Origin: Phocaeicola_A sp964444735
GTDB lineage: Bacteria > Bacteroidota > Bacteroidia > Bacteroidales > Bacteroidaceae
Assembly: GCA_964444735.1 (NCBI GenBank)
Contig: CAYUIJ010000007.1
Span: 1 to 45,665, forward strand
Direction: 5' to 3'
DNA length: 45,665 nt
Positions 8,513 through 16,822 of this stretch are shown here, piece by piece (within the stretch, counting starts at the first letter, position 1; each line of letters opens with the position of its first letter). Both the position numbers and the translations under genes were made by a program. The notes beneath the pieces were generated by a model, which worked only from the letters and a program-made list of their open reading frames with translations, made no database searches and was not told where the DNA came from.

Positions 8513-9730
8513 TTATAGCTCGATGGCGTTCATCACTTTGTCCGAGGCGCCGGCGTGCTGTTTTACATAATCGCCCGATAGCTTCCCGCATGTCTTCAGA
8601 TAAGAGATGTCGGTCATCAGGCGGTCTGTCTTTTCCTTGAATTCGTCATAGTTGTGAATTTCGAAGCATCCTTGGGCCTCAAGTAACTGGCGGGCTTCCA
8701 TGTAGCGTTGGTTGTTGGGGCCGAACAGCACCGGCATGCCGTATACGGCTGCTTCGAGCACGTTGTGGATACCCGCTCCGAAGCCTCCGCCCACATAGGC
8801 GATTTCTCCGTATCGGTAGATGGATGAAAGCAGTCCGAAACAGTCGATGACAAGGCAGTCGGCCTGTCCCGCATTCTCCTGTGTGGCCTGTGTGTATCGC
8901 ACATACGGGCGTTTCAGCTTGCCGGCGATCTCTGTCAGGTGGCTTTCGTCTGTCACATGCGGGGCAATGATGAGTTTCATGTCCGGATGTCCGTTAAAGT
9001 AGCGGATAAGGATGTCTTCATCGGGTTGCCATGAGCTTCCGGCTACCATGACCATGCTGTTTTTCTTGAACTGTTCTACGAGAGGGAGCCGCTTGGCCTG
9101 CTTGGAGATTTCTATGACGCGGTCAAACCGGGTGTCGCCCGCTACGTCCGCATTGTGTATGTTCAGCGAGGCAAGCAGCTGTCTGGAGGTGTCGTTTTGC
9201 ACGAACAGACGGGTGAAGCGGGTCAGCACTTTGAAGTATCTCCCTCCGTACCACCGGAAAAACACCTGATTCTTGCGGAATATTGACGATACGCTGTATG
9301 TGGGGACGTGATTCCGCTGCAGGTTTTTCAGATAGTTTTGCCAGAACTCGTATTTTATGAAAAAGGCCATGTATGGATCGGCCAGCCTGACAAAGCGGAA
9401 TGCGTTGCGCGGCGTGTCAAAGGGCAGGTAGCAGATCACGTCGGCTCCCTGATAGTCCTTTCTGACTTCATAGCCCGAAGGAGAGAAGAATGTCAGCAGG
9501 ATCCTGTATTCGGGATATTGGCGCCGTATACGCTCCATCAGCGGGCGGCCTTGCTCAAATTCGCCCAGTGACGCGGCGTGAAACCATATATATTTCCTGC
9601 CTTTTTCAATTTTGCTCTTGAGTATGTTGAATGTCTCGGAGTGCCCTCTTACCATCAGTCTCGCCTTCGGATTGAAGAGCGAAGCCAGTTTGACGGCGGA
9701 TAAATACATATAGATCACGAAATTATACAT
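8513..9730 (-). CDS. waaA: Kdo transferase (3-deoxy-D-manno-octulosonate transferase)
   Basis: WaaA (KdtA) transfers Kdo from CMP-Kdo to lipid A at the inner membrane, the first step of lipopolysaccharide core assembly. The 405-residue protein has an N-terminal hydrophobic anchor (MYNFVIYMYLSAVKLASLF). It then carries the family motif WFHAASLGEFEQGRPL near residue 49, with the catalytic Glu in GEFEQ, followed by LLTFFSPSGYE and the FIKYEFW motif near 124. The GT30/GT-B C-terminal half includes VAGSSWQPDED near 230 and YVGGGFGAGIHNVLEAA near 314. Its ATG lies one base after the gltX stop (TAA-G-ATG), so the two are translationally close and surely one operon. Confidence 0.95.
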   Translation of the reverse strand: MYNFVIYMYLSAVKLASLFNPKARLMVRGHSETFNILKSKIEKGRKYIWFHAASLGEFEQGRPLMERIRRQYPEYRILLTFFSPSGYEVRKDYQGADVICYLPFDTPRNAFRFVRLADPYMAFFIKYEFWQNYLKNLQRNHVPTYSVSSIFRKNQVFFRWYGGRYFKVLTRFTRLFVQNDTSRQLLASLNIHNADVAGDTRFDRVIEISKQAKRLPLVEQFKKNSMVMVAGSSWQPDEDILIRYFNGHPDMKLIIAPHVTDESHLTEIAGKLKRPYVRYTQATQENAGQADCLVIDCFGLLSSIYRYGEIAYVGGGFGAGIHNVLEAAVYGMPVLFGPNNQRYMEARQLLEAQGCFEIHNYDEFKEKTDRLMTDISYLKTCGKLSGDYVKQHAGASDKVMNAIEL

Positions 9731-9731
9731 C

Positions 9732-11249
9732 TTATTTCAGTACTTTTATGGCGCGGCGCATTCTCGTTATTGTCTCTTCCTTGCCCAATACGGACGTGAT
9801 ATCGAACATGTGCGGGCCTTTTCCCTCTCCTACCAGTGTCAGGCGGAACGCGTTCATGATGTCTCCCGTATGATATCCGTTGTCTTCAATCCATTTCATG
9901 ACCGCTTTTTCCTGGTTCCCGGCAGAGAAATCGTCAAGGCTTTCCAGCAGGCCGGCAAGCTTGGCCATCTTTTCGGCCGAATCTTCTTTCCATCGTTTCT
10001 GAACGGTTTTTGCGTCATATCCGGCCGGAGCTATGAAGAAGAACTTGCAGGCCTCCCATAGCTCCCTCATAAAGCTTACGCGGCCTTTCATCAGGCCCGC
10101 GACCGTTGCCGCCTTGTCTGCCGGAGCTTCGATTCCATGCTCTTTCAGAATGGGGATAAACATCTCGCCTGCCTTTTCATCGCTCATTTTCAGAATGTAT
10201 TCGTGGTTGAACCAGATTCCCTTCATGTAGTCGAATTTTGCGCCTGCCTTGCCGCAGCGGCGTATGTCGAAAAGCCGGACCATTTCGTCAAGTGTCATCA
10301 GCTCCTGGTCGTTGCCCGGATTCCATCCCAGCAGGGCAAGGAAGTTAAGGACGGCTTCGGGCAGATATCCTGATTCGCGGTATCCCGGAGAGACTTCGCC
10401 GGTTTTGGGATCGTGCCATTCGAGCGGGAATACGGGGAATCCCAGCCGGTCGCCGTCGCGCTTGCTGAGCTTGCCCTTCCCGTCGGGCTTGAGCAGCAGG
10501 GAGAGATGGGCGAACCGCGGCATGGTGCCGGCCCATCCGAATGCTTTGTACAGAAGTACATGAAGCGGGGCCGAAGGCAGCCACTCTTCGCCGCGGATTA
10601 CGTGAGTGACCTCCATCAGGTGGTCGTCCACGATGTTGGCAAGGTGATAAGTGGGCAGTCCGTCGGCCGACTTGTAAAGCACTTTGTCGTCAAGAACCGA
10701 GGAGTTGATCACTATGTCTCCGCGGATCATGTCGTTTACATGAATCTCTTCGTCGGGATCTGTCTTAAAGCGTACCACGTACTGCTCGCCGCCGGCAATG
10801 AGGCTTTCGGTCTTCTCCTTGCCTAAGGTCAGGGAATTGCGCATGGAGCCTCTTGTGCGCGCGTCATATTGGAAGTTGGGGACTTCGGCGCGTCTGGCGT
10901 CCAGTTCGGCCGGAGTGTCAAAGGCTATGTAGGCTTTGCCTGCATCAAGCAGCTGCCTGACGTATTTCCTGTAGATGCCGCGGCGCTCCGACTGGCGGTA
11001 CGGGCCGTATTCTCCTCCGAAGCCTGCTCCCTCGTCGAATTTTATTCCCAGCCACTTGAAAGACTCTATGATGTATTCTTCGGCGCCGGGCACAAAACGG
11101 CTTGAATCGGTGTCTTCTATGCGGAGTATCAGGCTGCCGTCATGCTGGCGCGCGAACAGATAGTTATACAGGGCGGTACGGACGCCCCCGATGTGCAATG
11201 CTCCGGTAGGGCTCGGAGCGAAACGGACTCTGACTCTTCTTTCTGTCAT
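9732..11249 (-). CDS. gltX: Glutamyl-tRNA synthetase
   Basis: This class I aminoacyl-tRNA synthetase charges tRNA-Glu. The 505-residue product opens with RVRFAPSPTGALHIGG, containing the HIGH-type signature, and has the KMSKS-equivalent KLSKRDGD in the middle. The C-terminal part has the alpha-helical anticodon-binding domain. I chose the ATG at 11249 (MTERRVRV); an in-frame TTG at 11258 is possible but less likely. The length matches discriminating bacterial GltX. It is the first gene of the leftward gltX-waaA unit, divergent from the 7TM-HD gene with a 102-base shared regulatory gap. Confidence 0.96.
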   Translation of the reverse strand: MTERRVRVRFAPSPTGALHIGGVRTALYNYLFARQHDGSLILRIEDTDSSRFVPGAEEYIIESFKWLGIKFDEGAGFGGEYGPYRQSERRGIYRKYVRQLLDAGKAYIAFDTPAELDARRAEVPNFQYDARTRGSMRNSLTLGKEKTESLIAGGEQYVVRFKTDPDEEIHVNDMIRGDIVINSSVLDDKVLYKSADGLPTYHLANIVDDHLMEVTHVIRGEEWLPSAPLHVLLYKAFGWAGTMPRFAHLSLLLKPDGKGKLSKRDGDRLGFPVFPLEWHDPKTGEVSPGYRESGYLPEAVLNFLALLGWNPGNDQELMTLDEMVRLFDIRRCGKAGAKFDYMKGIWFNHEYILKMSDEKAGEMFIPILKEHGIEAPADKAATVAGLMKGRVSFMRELWEACKFFFIAPAGYDAKTVQKRWKEDSAEKMAKLAGLLESLDDFSAGNQEKAVMKWIEDNGYHTGDIMNAFRLTLVGEGKGPHMFDITSVLGKEETITRMRRAIKVLK

Positions 11250-11281
11250 ACTGTGCAACTTCTTAAGCCGGCGGTAAAATT

Positions 11282-11322
11282 ACAACAAATTTTCCATATT
11301 GTTGTTTTTTTTCTTATATTCG
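11282..11322. promoter_or_regulatory. Shared gltX / 7TM-HD intergenic control region
   Basis: ACAACAA (11282-11288) and TTGTTGT (11299-11305) form a perfect 7-bp inverted repeat with a 10-base spacer. It is followed by a T-rich run and a rightward TATATTCG at 11315-11322, near the -7 consensus. It sits in the gap between divergent genes, so it may be an operator or simply an AT-rich promoter. Confidence 0.35.
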
Positions 11323-11351
11323 CGTGATATTTCGATGAACATTTTTTTATT

Positions 11352-13394
11352 ATGAGACGGAAATCATCATCTTATTACAAAGACCTGCTTTGTAAATGGC
11401 TCGTGTATCTGGCGGCCGTAGTGCTTGTCGCCTTTTTTATGCCGGGCGGCGGCAAGTTCAATTACCGGTATGACAAGGGCAGGCCCTGGCGTTACGGGCA
11501 GCTGGTTGCCGCGTTCGACTTTCCTGTGTATAAGGACGATCGGTTGGTGAGGCAGGAAGAAGACAGCGTGATGAGATATTTCCGCCCCTATTACAGGCTG
11601 GACCGGGCTGTGGCCGATAGCCAGCTGGCCAGATTCCGTTCGGATGTGGGAAAAATGCCGAAAGCGCCCGGATCGCGTTATGTAAGCTATGTGGACCGTA
11701 TGCTCAGGGAAATATACAAAGCCGGCGTCATATCCGGAACCGACGGGTCGGAGCTGGCAAAAAGGAAAATACCGGGCATACGGGTGGTGGAGGACAATGT
11801 GGCCAGCCCGCGCGGCCTGAAGGAGATCTATACCGTAAAGGGAGCGTATGAGCGTCTGATGAATGCCGACACGCTGCACTATAGCAGGGCTGTGCTTCGG
11901 CAGTGTGATTTGAACGAATACGTCACCTCCAATCTGGTGTATGATAAGGAGAAGTCTGAGGCGGCCCGCAATGAGTTGCTTGGAAGCGTGTCGGCGGCTA
12001 AGGGGGTGGTGCTGCGCGAGGAAAAGATTGTCGACCGTGGGGAGATAGTGACAGATGCGATTTACGGCAAGCTTCTTTCTTATGAGAAAGAGTCGCTGAG
12101 GCGCAGCGGCTCCGGCAGTCAGCAGCGGCTCATCTGGTTCGGGCACTTCCTTTTTGTGGGAATCCTGATGGGCGCTTTTTTCGTTTACCTGAAGCTCTTC
12201 CAGCGTGACTGCTTTTCCGACAGGCGAAGCCTTTTGCTGCTCATCTCCCTGATATCGCTCTTCCCTGTGCTTACTTCCCTGATGGTGGAGTATGATATTC
12301 TGAGCGTCTATATACTTCCGTTCGCCATGTTGCCCGTTATTGTGCGTGTGTTCATGGATTCGCGCACGGCCTTTATGGCTCATGTGATAACGATATTCAT
12401 GTCGTCCGTCGTATTGCGTAATCCTTACGATTTCCTCATACTGCAGCTGGTCGCCGGCCTGGCGGCAATCAACAGCCTGCACGAGCTGTCACAGCGTTCG
12501 CAGCTGTTCCGCACCGCGTTTTTCATAACGCTGGTATATTGTGCCTTCTATTTCTCTTATGAGCTGATAATCGGGAATGATCTGTCAAAGATAAACATCC
12601 CGATGTATGTCAACTTCCTGATAAACGGAATGCTTCTGCTGTTTACCTATCCCTTGCTTTTTGTGCTGGAAAAGATTTTCGGATTTTCGTCAAACGTGAC
12701 TTTGGTCGAGCTCTCGAATACCAACAATCCGCTGTTGCGCCGGCTTTCGGAGGTCGCTCCGGGAACGTTCCAGCATTCCGTGCAGGTGGCGGGCCTGGCC
12801 GCTGAGGCGGCGAATAAGATTGGGGCCAAGAGCCAGCTGGCGCGTACGGGAGCGCTTTATCATGACATCGGGAAGATGGAGAACCCCGTGTTCTTTACCG
12901 AGAACCAGAACGGGGTCGATCCGCACAAAAGCCTCTCTTATGAGCAGAGCGCGCAGATTATAATCGGTCATGTGGCTTACGGATTGAAACTGGCCGCCAA
13001 GTATAATCTGCCGAAGTGTATACGTGATTTTATCGCCACTCATCATGGTACGGGGAAGACAAGGTTTTTTTATATATCCTATAAGAACGAGCATCCCGGC
13101 GAGGAGGTTGACGAAAGCGTCTTTTCCTATCCCGGCCCCAATCCTTCCACTCCTGAGCAGGCTGTCCTGATGATGGCCGATTCTGTGGAGGCCGCGTCGC
13201 ATAGCTTGCAGGCTTATACGGAAGAGAACATCAATTCTTTGGTTGACAGGATCATTGATTCCCAGCTGGCTGAGGGATTTTTCAACAACTGCCCTGTTAC
13301 GTTCAGGGATGTGGCTACGGTAAAGGGCCTGTTTAAGGAAAAGCTGAAGGCGGTTTATCATACGCGGATAAGCTATCCGGAACTGAAAAAGTAG
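11352..13394 (+). CDS. 7TM-HD family cyclic-di-AMP phosphodiesterase (PgpH-like)
   Basis: The 680-residue protein has the PgpH/7TMR-HD order. An N-terminal membrane helix (residues 17-33) leads into an extracytoplasmic region (about 35-255), then about seven transmembrane helices (about 260-445), then a cytoplasmic HD hydrolase domain (about 470-640). Metal-binding residues are visible in FQHSVQVAGLA, GALYHDIGK, IIIGHVAYG, DFIATHHGTG and MMADSVEAA. Characterised members hydrolyse cyclic di-AMP to pApA. No diadenylate cyclase gene lies in the window, so the substrate is inferred from the family. It is followed by priA after one base (TAG-C-ATG), a tight pair with no obvious functional link. 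Confidence 0.92.
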   Translation: MRRKSSSYYKDLLCKWLVYLAAVVLVAFFMPGGGKFNYRYDKGRPWRYGQLVAAFDFPVYKDDRLVRQEEDSVMRYFRPYYRLDRAVADSQLARFRSDVGKMPKAPGSRYVSYVDRMLREIYKAGVISGTDGSELAKRKIPGIRVVEDNVASPRGLKEIYTVKGAYERLMNADTLHYSRAVLRQCDLNEYVTSNLVYDKEKSEAARNELLGSVSAAKGVVLREEKIVDRGEIVTDAIYGKLLSYEKESLRRSGSGSQQRLIWFGHFLFVGILMGAFFVYLKLFQRDCFSDRRSLLLLISLISLFPVLTSLMVEYDILSVYILPFAMLPVIVRVFMDSRTAFMAHVITIFMSSVVLRNPYDFLILQLVAGLAAINSLHELSQRSQLFRTAFFITLVYCAFYFSYELIIGNDLSKINIPMYVNFLINGMLLLFTYPLLFVLEKIFGFSSNVTLVELSNTNNPLLRRLSEVAPGTFQHSVQVAGLAAEAANKIGAKSQLARTGALYHDIGKMENPVFFTENQNGVDPHKSLSYEQSAQIIIGHVAYGLKLAAKYNLPKCIRDFIATHHGTGKTRFFYISYKNEHPGEEVDESVFSYPGPNPSTPEQAVLMMADSVEAASHSLQAYTEENINSLVDRIIDSQLAEGFFNNCPVTFRDVATVKGLFKEKLKAVYHTRISYPELKK

Positions 13395-13395
13395 C

Positions 13396-15861
13396 ATGGG
13401 GAGATATGTTGACGTCATACTGCCTTTGCCCCTGGAGGGCAGTTATACCTATTCTTTGCCCCCCGGGCTTCAAGACAGGGTCCATGTGGGGAGCCGCGTG
13501 GTCGTGCCGTTTGGGAAGAAGCGCTGTTATACGGCCATTGTGGCCGGCATGCGTTCTGACAGGCCCGAGGGATATGAGACAAAGGAAATAGCGGAAGTGC
13601 TTGACGGGCATCCGGTATTGCTCCCCTTGCAGCTCAGGCTATGGGAGTGGATTGCCTCTTACTATCTCTGTACGGTGGGCGATGTGTGCAAGGCCGCCTT
13701 GCCTTCGGGCATGAAGCTTGAGAGTGAGACCGTCGTGCGCTACAATCCCGGGTATGAGGCCTGTTCTCCTTTGGCCCCCCGCGAGCAGAGGCTTCTCGAC
13801 TTGTTGGCTGAAAAGCCTGAGCAGACGGTGGCCGGGCTGGCAAAGGCGGGCGGGGTAAGGAATGTTCTTCCGGCAGTGAACTCGCTGCTTGAGAAAGGGG
13901 CCGTTTCTGTAAAGGAGGAGATAAGGGGAGGCTACAGGCCCAGGCTGGAGACACGGGTAAGGCTTTGCGCTCCTTACAGGCGGGAGGAGAATCTGAGAAG
14001 GCTTTTTGACGGATGGTCCGGAGCGCCTAGGCAGCTGGAGCTGCTGATGAGGTATGTCGAGCTGTCGGGCATGTTCGTTGCCGGAAAGCGGCCGCAGGAG
14101 GTACCGAAAAAGAGGCTGCTGGAATATGCCGGCAGTTCGCCGTCTGTCCTGAAAAGGCTGGCCGGCAGGCATATTCTTGAGGAATACCGGTGCGAGACCG
14201 GACGTTTGCAGGACAATGGCGGCGCGGTTGCGGAAGAAAGCCGGCTGAGTGCTCCCCAGCAGAAGGCCTACGATGAGATCATCGGCTGTTTCCGTGAGAA
14301 GGAGGTTTGTCTGCTGCACGGCGTGACGTCAAGCGGTAAGACCGAAATATATGTCCGCCTGATAAGGAAGGCGCTTGCGGAAGGCCGTCAGGTATTGTAT
14401 CTGCTGCCGGAAATTGCCCTGACCACCCAGATGGCCGGACGCCTGAGGCGGGTGTTCGGCGGCAGGCTGGGAGTGTATCATTCCGGATTCCCCGACGCCG
14501 AGCGGGTAGAGATATGGCAGAAGCAGTTGGACGCCGGCTGTCATTACAGCGTGATTCTTGGAACACGCTCGTCGGTGTTCCTTCCGTTTCATAATCTGGG
14601 GCTGGTCATTGTGGACGAGGAGCACGAGCCCGCTTACAAGCAGCAGGACCCCGCGCCGCGCTATCATGCCCGGAGCACGGCCATTATGCTGGCTTCCATG
14701 CATAAGGCCAAGGTCCTGCTGGGTACGGCTACGCCCGGAATGGAAAGTTACTATAACGCCCTCACCGGCAAGTTCGGCCTGGTAGAGCTGCGCAGTCGTT
14801 ATCAAGACGTGCGGCTGCCCGAGATACGCGTGGCCGATATCGGGGAACTGGCCCGCAGGAAAATGATGAACGGCCCTTTTTCGCCCGTGTTGCTGGACGG
14901 AATACGGGAGGCGCTGGACCATAAGAGGCAGGTTATCCTGTTTCAGAACCGGCGCGGATTTGCTCCTGTGGTGGAATGCGTGGCGTGCGGATGGGTGCCC
15001 CGGTGCGGGAACTGTGACGTGAGTCTTGTCTATCACAGACGCTTGGATATGCTTGTCTGTCATTATTGCGGATACACCTCCCCGCTGCCGCGCGTCTGTC
15101 CGGCATGCGGCGGCAGGGAGCTTGCCTGCCGCGGGTTCGGGACGGAGAGGATTGAAGACGGCATACAGGCCGTCTTCCCCGATGCGGTGATTGCCCGGCT
15201 GGATCTCGACACCACGCGTGCACGCCCGGCTTATGAGCGGATTATTGCCGGTTTCGAGGAAGGGAAGACCGACATACTGATCGGCACGCGGATGGTAAGC
15301 AAGGGACTTGACTTTGACAATGTGGGCGTGGTGGGGATTCTCAATGCCGACAGCATGCTTGATTATCCGGACTTCAGGGCATGCGAGCACGCCTTCCAGC
15401 TGATGGCCCAGGTCGCCGGACGGGCCGGCCGTAAGAACCGGCGCGGACTGGTAGTCTTGCAGACAAAGTCGCCCGGCCTTCCGGTCATTCGTCAGGTGGT
15501 GGACAATGATTTCCTTCAGTTTTACAAGGACCAGATGGCCGAACGGAGCCTGTTCGGCTATCCTCCCTGCTGCCGCCTGATATATGTCTGTCTGAGGCAC
15601 CGCGAGGAAGACGTGCTTGAGCGGGCGGCCGGCATGATGGCCTCGGTGCTGCGCGCGGCCTTTGCCGACAGGGTGCTGGGCCCTGACAGGCCTCCGGTGG
15701 GACGTGTCCGGACGCTTTACATCCGCAGGATTGTATTGAAGACAAGTCTGTCGATGTCCGTATCGAAAGTGCGCGGTTTCCTGCTCCGCGCGCGGCGGAT
15801 GCTGCTTGACGGCAGGCGCTTCGGATCATTGGAGGTGTACTATGACGTAGACCCCGTCTGA
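13396..15861 (+). CDS. priA: Primosomal protein N' (PriA helicase)
   Basis: PriA recognises stalled forks and D-loops, unwinds the lagging arm in the 3'-5' direction and reloads DnaB. The 821-residue product shows the N-terminal DNA-binding domain (GSRVVVPFGKKR near residue 34) and Walker A GVTSSGKTE near 308. It also has the DEEH box (VIVDEEHEPAYKQQD) near 405 and motif GTATPGMESYY near 440. A cluster of eight cysteines at about 528-578 binds two zinc ions, and the helicase C-terminal motifs GTRMVSKGLDFDNV and QVAGRAGR follow. The start is fixed by the stop of the previous gene one base upstream. It is the last gene of the unit, and GC content climbs along this gene towards the fimbrial operon. 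Confidence 0.97.
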   Translation: MGRYVDVILPLPLEGSYTYSLPPGLQDRVHVGSRVVVPFGKKRCYTAIVAGMRSDRPEGYETKEIAEVLDGHPVLLPLQLRLWEWIASYYLCTVGDVCKAALPSGMKLESETVVRYNPGYEACSPLAPREQRLLDLLAEKPEQTVAGLAKAGGVRNVLPAVNSLLEKGAVSVKEEIRGGYRPRLETRVRLCAPYRREENLRRLFDGWSGAPRQLELLMRYVELSGMFVAGKRPQEVPKKRLLEYAGSSPSVLKRLAGRHILEEYRCETGRLQDNGGAVAEESRLSAPQQKAYDEIIGCFREKEVCLLHGVTSSGKTEIYVRLIRKALAEGRQVLYLLPEIALTTQMAGRLRRVFGGRLGVYHSGFPDAERVEIWQKQLDAGCHYSVILGTRSSVFLPFHNLGLVIVDEEHEPAYKQQDPAPRYHARSTAIMLASMHKAKVLLGTATPGMESYYNALTGKFGLVELRSRYQDVRLPEIRVADIGELARRKMMNGPFSPVLLDGIREALDHKRQVILFQNRRGFAPVVECVACGWVPRCGNCDVSLVYHRRLDMLVCHYCGYTSPLPRVCPACGGRELACRGFGTERIEDGIQAVFPDAVIARLDLDTTRARPAYERIIAGFEEGKTDILIGTRMVSKGLDFDNVGVVGILNADSMLDYPDFRACEHAFQLMAQVAGRAGRKNRRGLVVLQTKSPGLPVIRQVVDNDFLQFYKDQMAERSLFGYPPCCRLIYVCLRHREEDVLERAAGMMASVLRAAFADRVLGPDRPPVGRVRTLYIRRIVLKTSLSMSVSKVRGFLLRARRMLLDGRRFGSLEVYYDVDPV

Positions 15862-15999
15862 CAGGTTTTTCCGGCAGGGAGCGCATCCTCCCGGATCTTC
15901 TTCCGTCTCATGGCGAGGACCGGGCATGGCGGAATACGGTTGTCACGGGGTATGCCGTTGTCGGCCGGGAAAAATAACCTGTTAATTTATGTTAAATTA

Positions 16000-16008
16000 G
16001 GGGGGGGG
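16000..16008 (+). repeat. G9 homopolymer upstream of fimbrial operon
   Basis: Nine consecutive G residues on the plus strand lie 27 bases upstream of the -7 element TACATTTG and 8 bases before an inverted repeat. Tracts of this length are prone to slipped-strand length change. Here that would alter the spacing between any upstream activator site and the promoter. Confidence 0.85.
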
Positions 16009-16015
16009 TGACACC

Positions 16016-16042
16016 AATGTATGATAAAAACGCATACATTTG
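16016..16042 (+). promoter_or_regulatory. Putative fimbrial operon promoter and operator
   Basis: AATGTATG (16016-16023) and CATACATT (16033-16040) form a perfect 8-bp inverted repeat with a 9-base spacer. The right arm overlaps a consensus -7 element, TACATTTG (16035-16042). No -33 TTTG is present at the usual distance (about 16011-16015 reads ACACC), which fits a promoter needing an activator. Transcription would give a 5' leader of about 160 bases before the first gene. The rest of the 15862-16210 gap shows only a weak GGGAG/CTCCC hairpin after priA near 15880. Confidence 0.5.
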
Positions 16043-16210
16043 CAGTGCGCATCCGCCCGTGCAGGGCAAAGCGGGTTCGTTCCCCGCTCATCACGCGCGT
16101 GCGTGAAAGCGCCTTGCGGAAAGGGCTGTACGGCGGTTGCGGGTTCCCCGGCCTTGCAGGAGGAATCCGGTGTAATGGTTTTTTTGGTAACAAACAATGA
16201 AGTGACAAAT

Positions 16211-16804
16211 ATGAACGGGAAAGTGAGAAAGAAGATCGCGGCGTGTGCCATGCTGGCGCTTTTCGCCGCTCCCTGCGCGCGGGCGCAGGACGCTGCGGTG
16301 AAGACGAACGTGCTGTACGACGCTACGTGCACGGTGAACGCGGGCGCGGAGTTCGGTCTGGCCCCCCGGTGGACGCTTGACGTGTCGGGGAACTATAACG
16401 GCTGGACTATCCGGGATCACAAGTGGAAGCACTGGCTGGTGCAGCCGGAGGCGCGTTACTGGTTTTGTGACCGTTTCGCGGGGCATTTTCTGGGTGTCCA
16501 CGCGCTGGGCGGGCAGTACAATGTGGGGAATATCAACACGGGGCTGAGCTTTCTGGGGACGGACTTTTCAATCCTGAAAAACCACCGCGTGCAGGGCTGG
16601 GCCGTAGGAGGCGGCCTTGCTTACGGCTACGCTTTCGTCCTGGGGCAGCACTGGAATCTGGAGCTTGAGGCCGGCTTCGGCTACGTCTACACGCGCTACG
16701 ATGTCTACGAGTGCAAGGACTGCGGCAGGAAGGTGTCAGAAGACCGCCCGCACCATTACGTGGGGCCTACCAAGGCCGCGCTGAACCTGGTGTACGTATT
16801 TTAA
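16211..16804 (+). CDS. DUF3575 outer-membrane protein, fimbrial operon leader
   Basis: This 197-residue DUF3575 protein belongs to a family that commonly opens Mfa/FimA-type fimbrial loci in Bacteroidales; its exact role is unknown. A signal peptide ends at CARAQ (about residue 26). The mature part is a small beta-barrel-like domain with family motifs KTNVLYDATCTVNAGAEF, WKHWLVQPEARYWFCDRF, FLGVHALGGQYNVG and a closing YVGPTKAALNLVYVF. A CxxCG motif (Cys168 and Cys171) sits in the last loop. An in-frame start exists as far left as 16040, but that would add an implausible Cys/Arg-rich leader before the signal peptide, so I chose 16211. The stop is followed by AAGGAG for the next gene. Confidence 0.88.
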   Translation: MNGKVRKKIAACAMLALFAAPCARAQDAAVKTNVLYDATCTVNAGAEFGLAPRWTLDVSGNYNGWTIRDHKWKHWLVQPEARYWFCDRFAGHFLGVHALGGQYNVGNINTGLSFLGTDFSILKNHRVQGWAVGGGLAYGYAFVLGQHWNLELEAGFGYVYTRYDVYECKDCGRKVSEDRPHHYVGPTKAALNLVYVF

Positions 16805-16822
16805 CGGAAGGAGATAAAGGAT

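Noticed and set aside
14329..15600. Long leftward open frame opposite priA
   Set aside because: priA is unmistakable on the other strand; the antisense translation has no family features.
16040..16210. Upstream extension of the DUF3575 reading frame to 16040
   Set aside because: It would place a 57-residue Cys/Arg-rich leader before a good signal peptide, and it begins inside the promoter -7 element.
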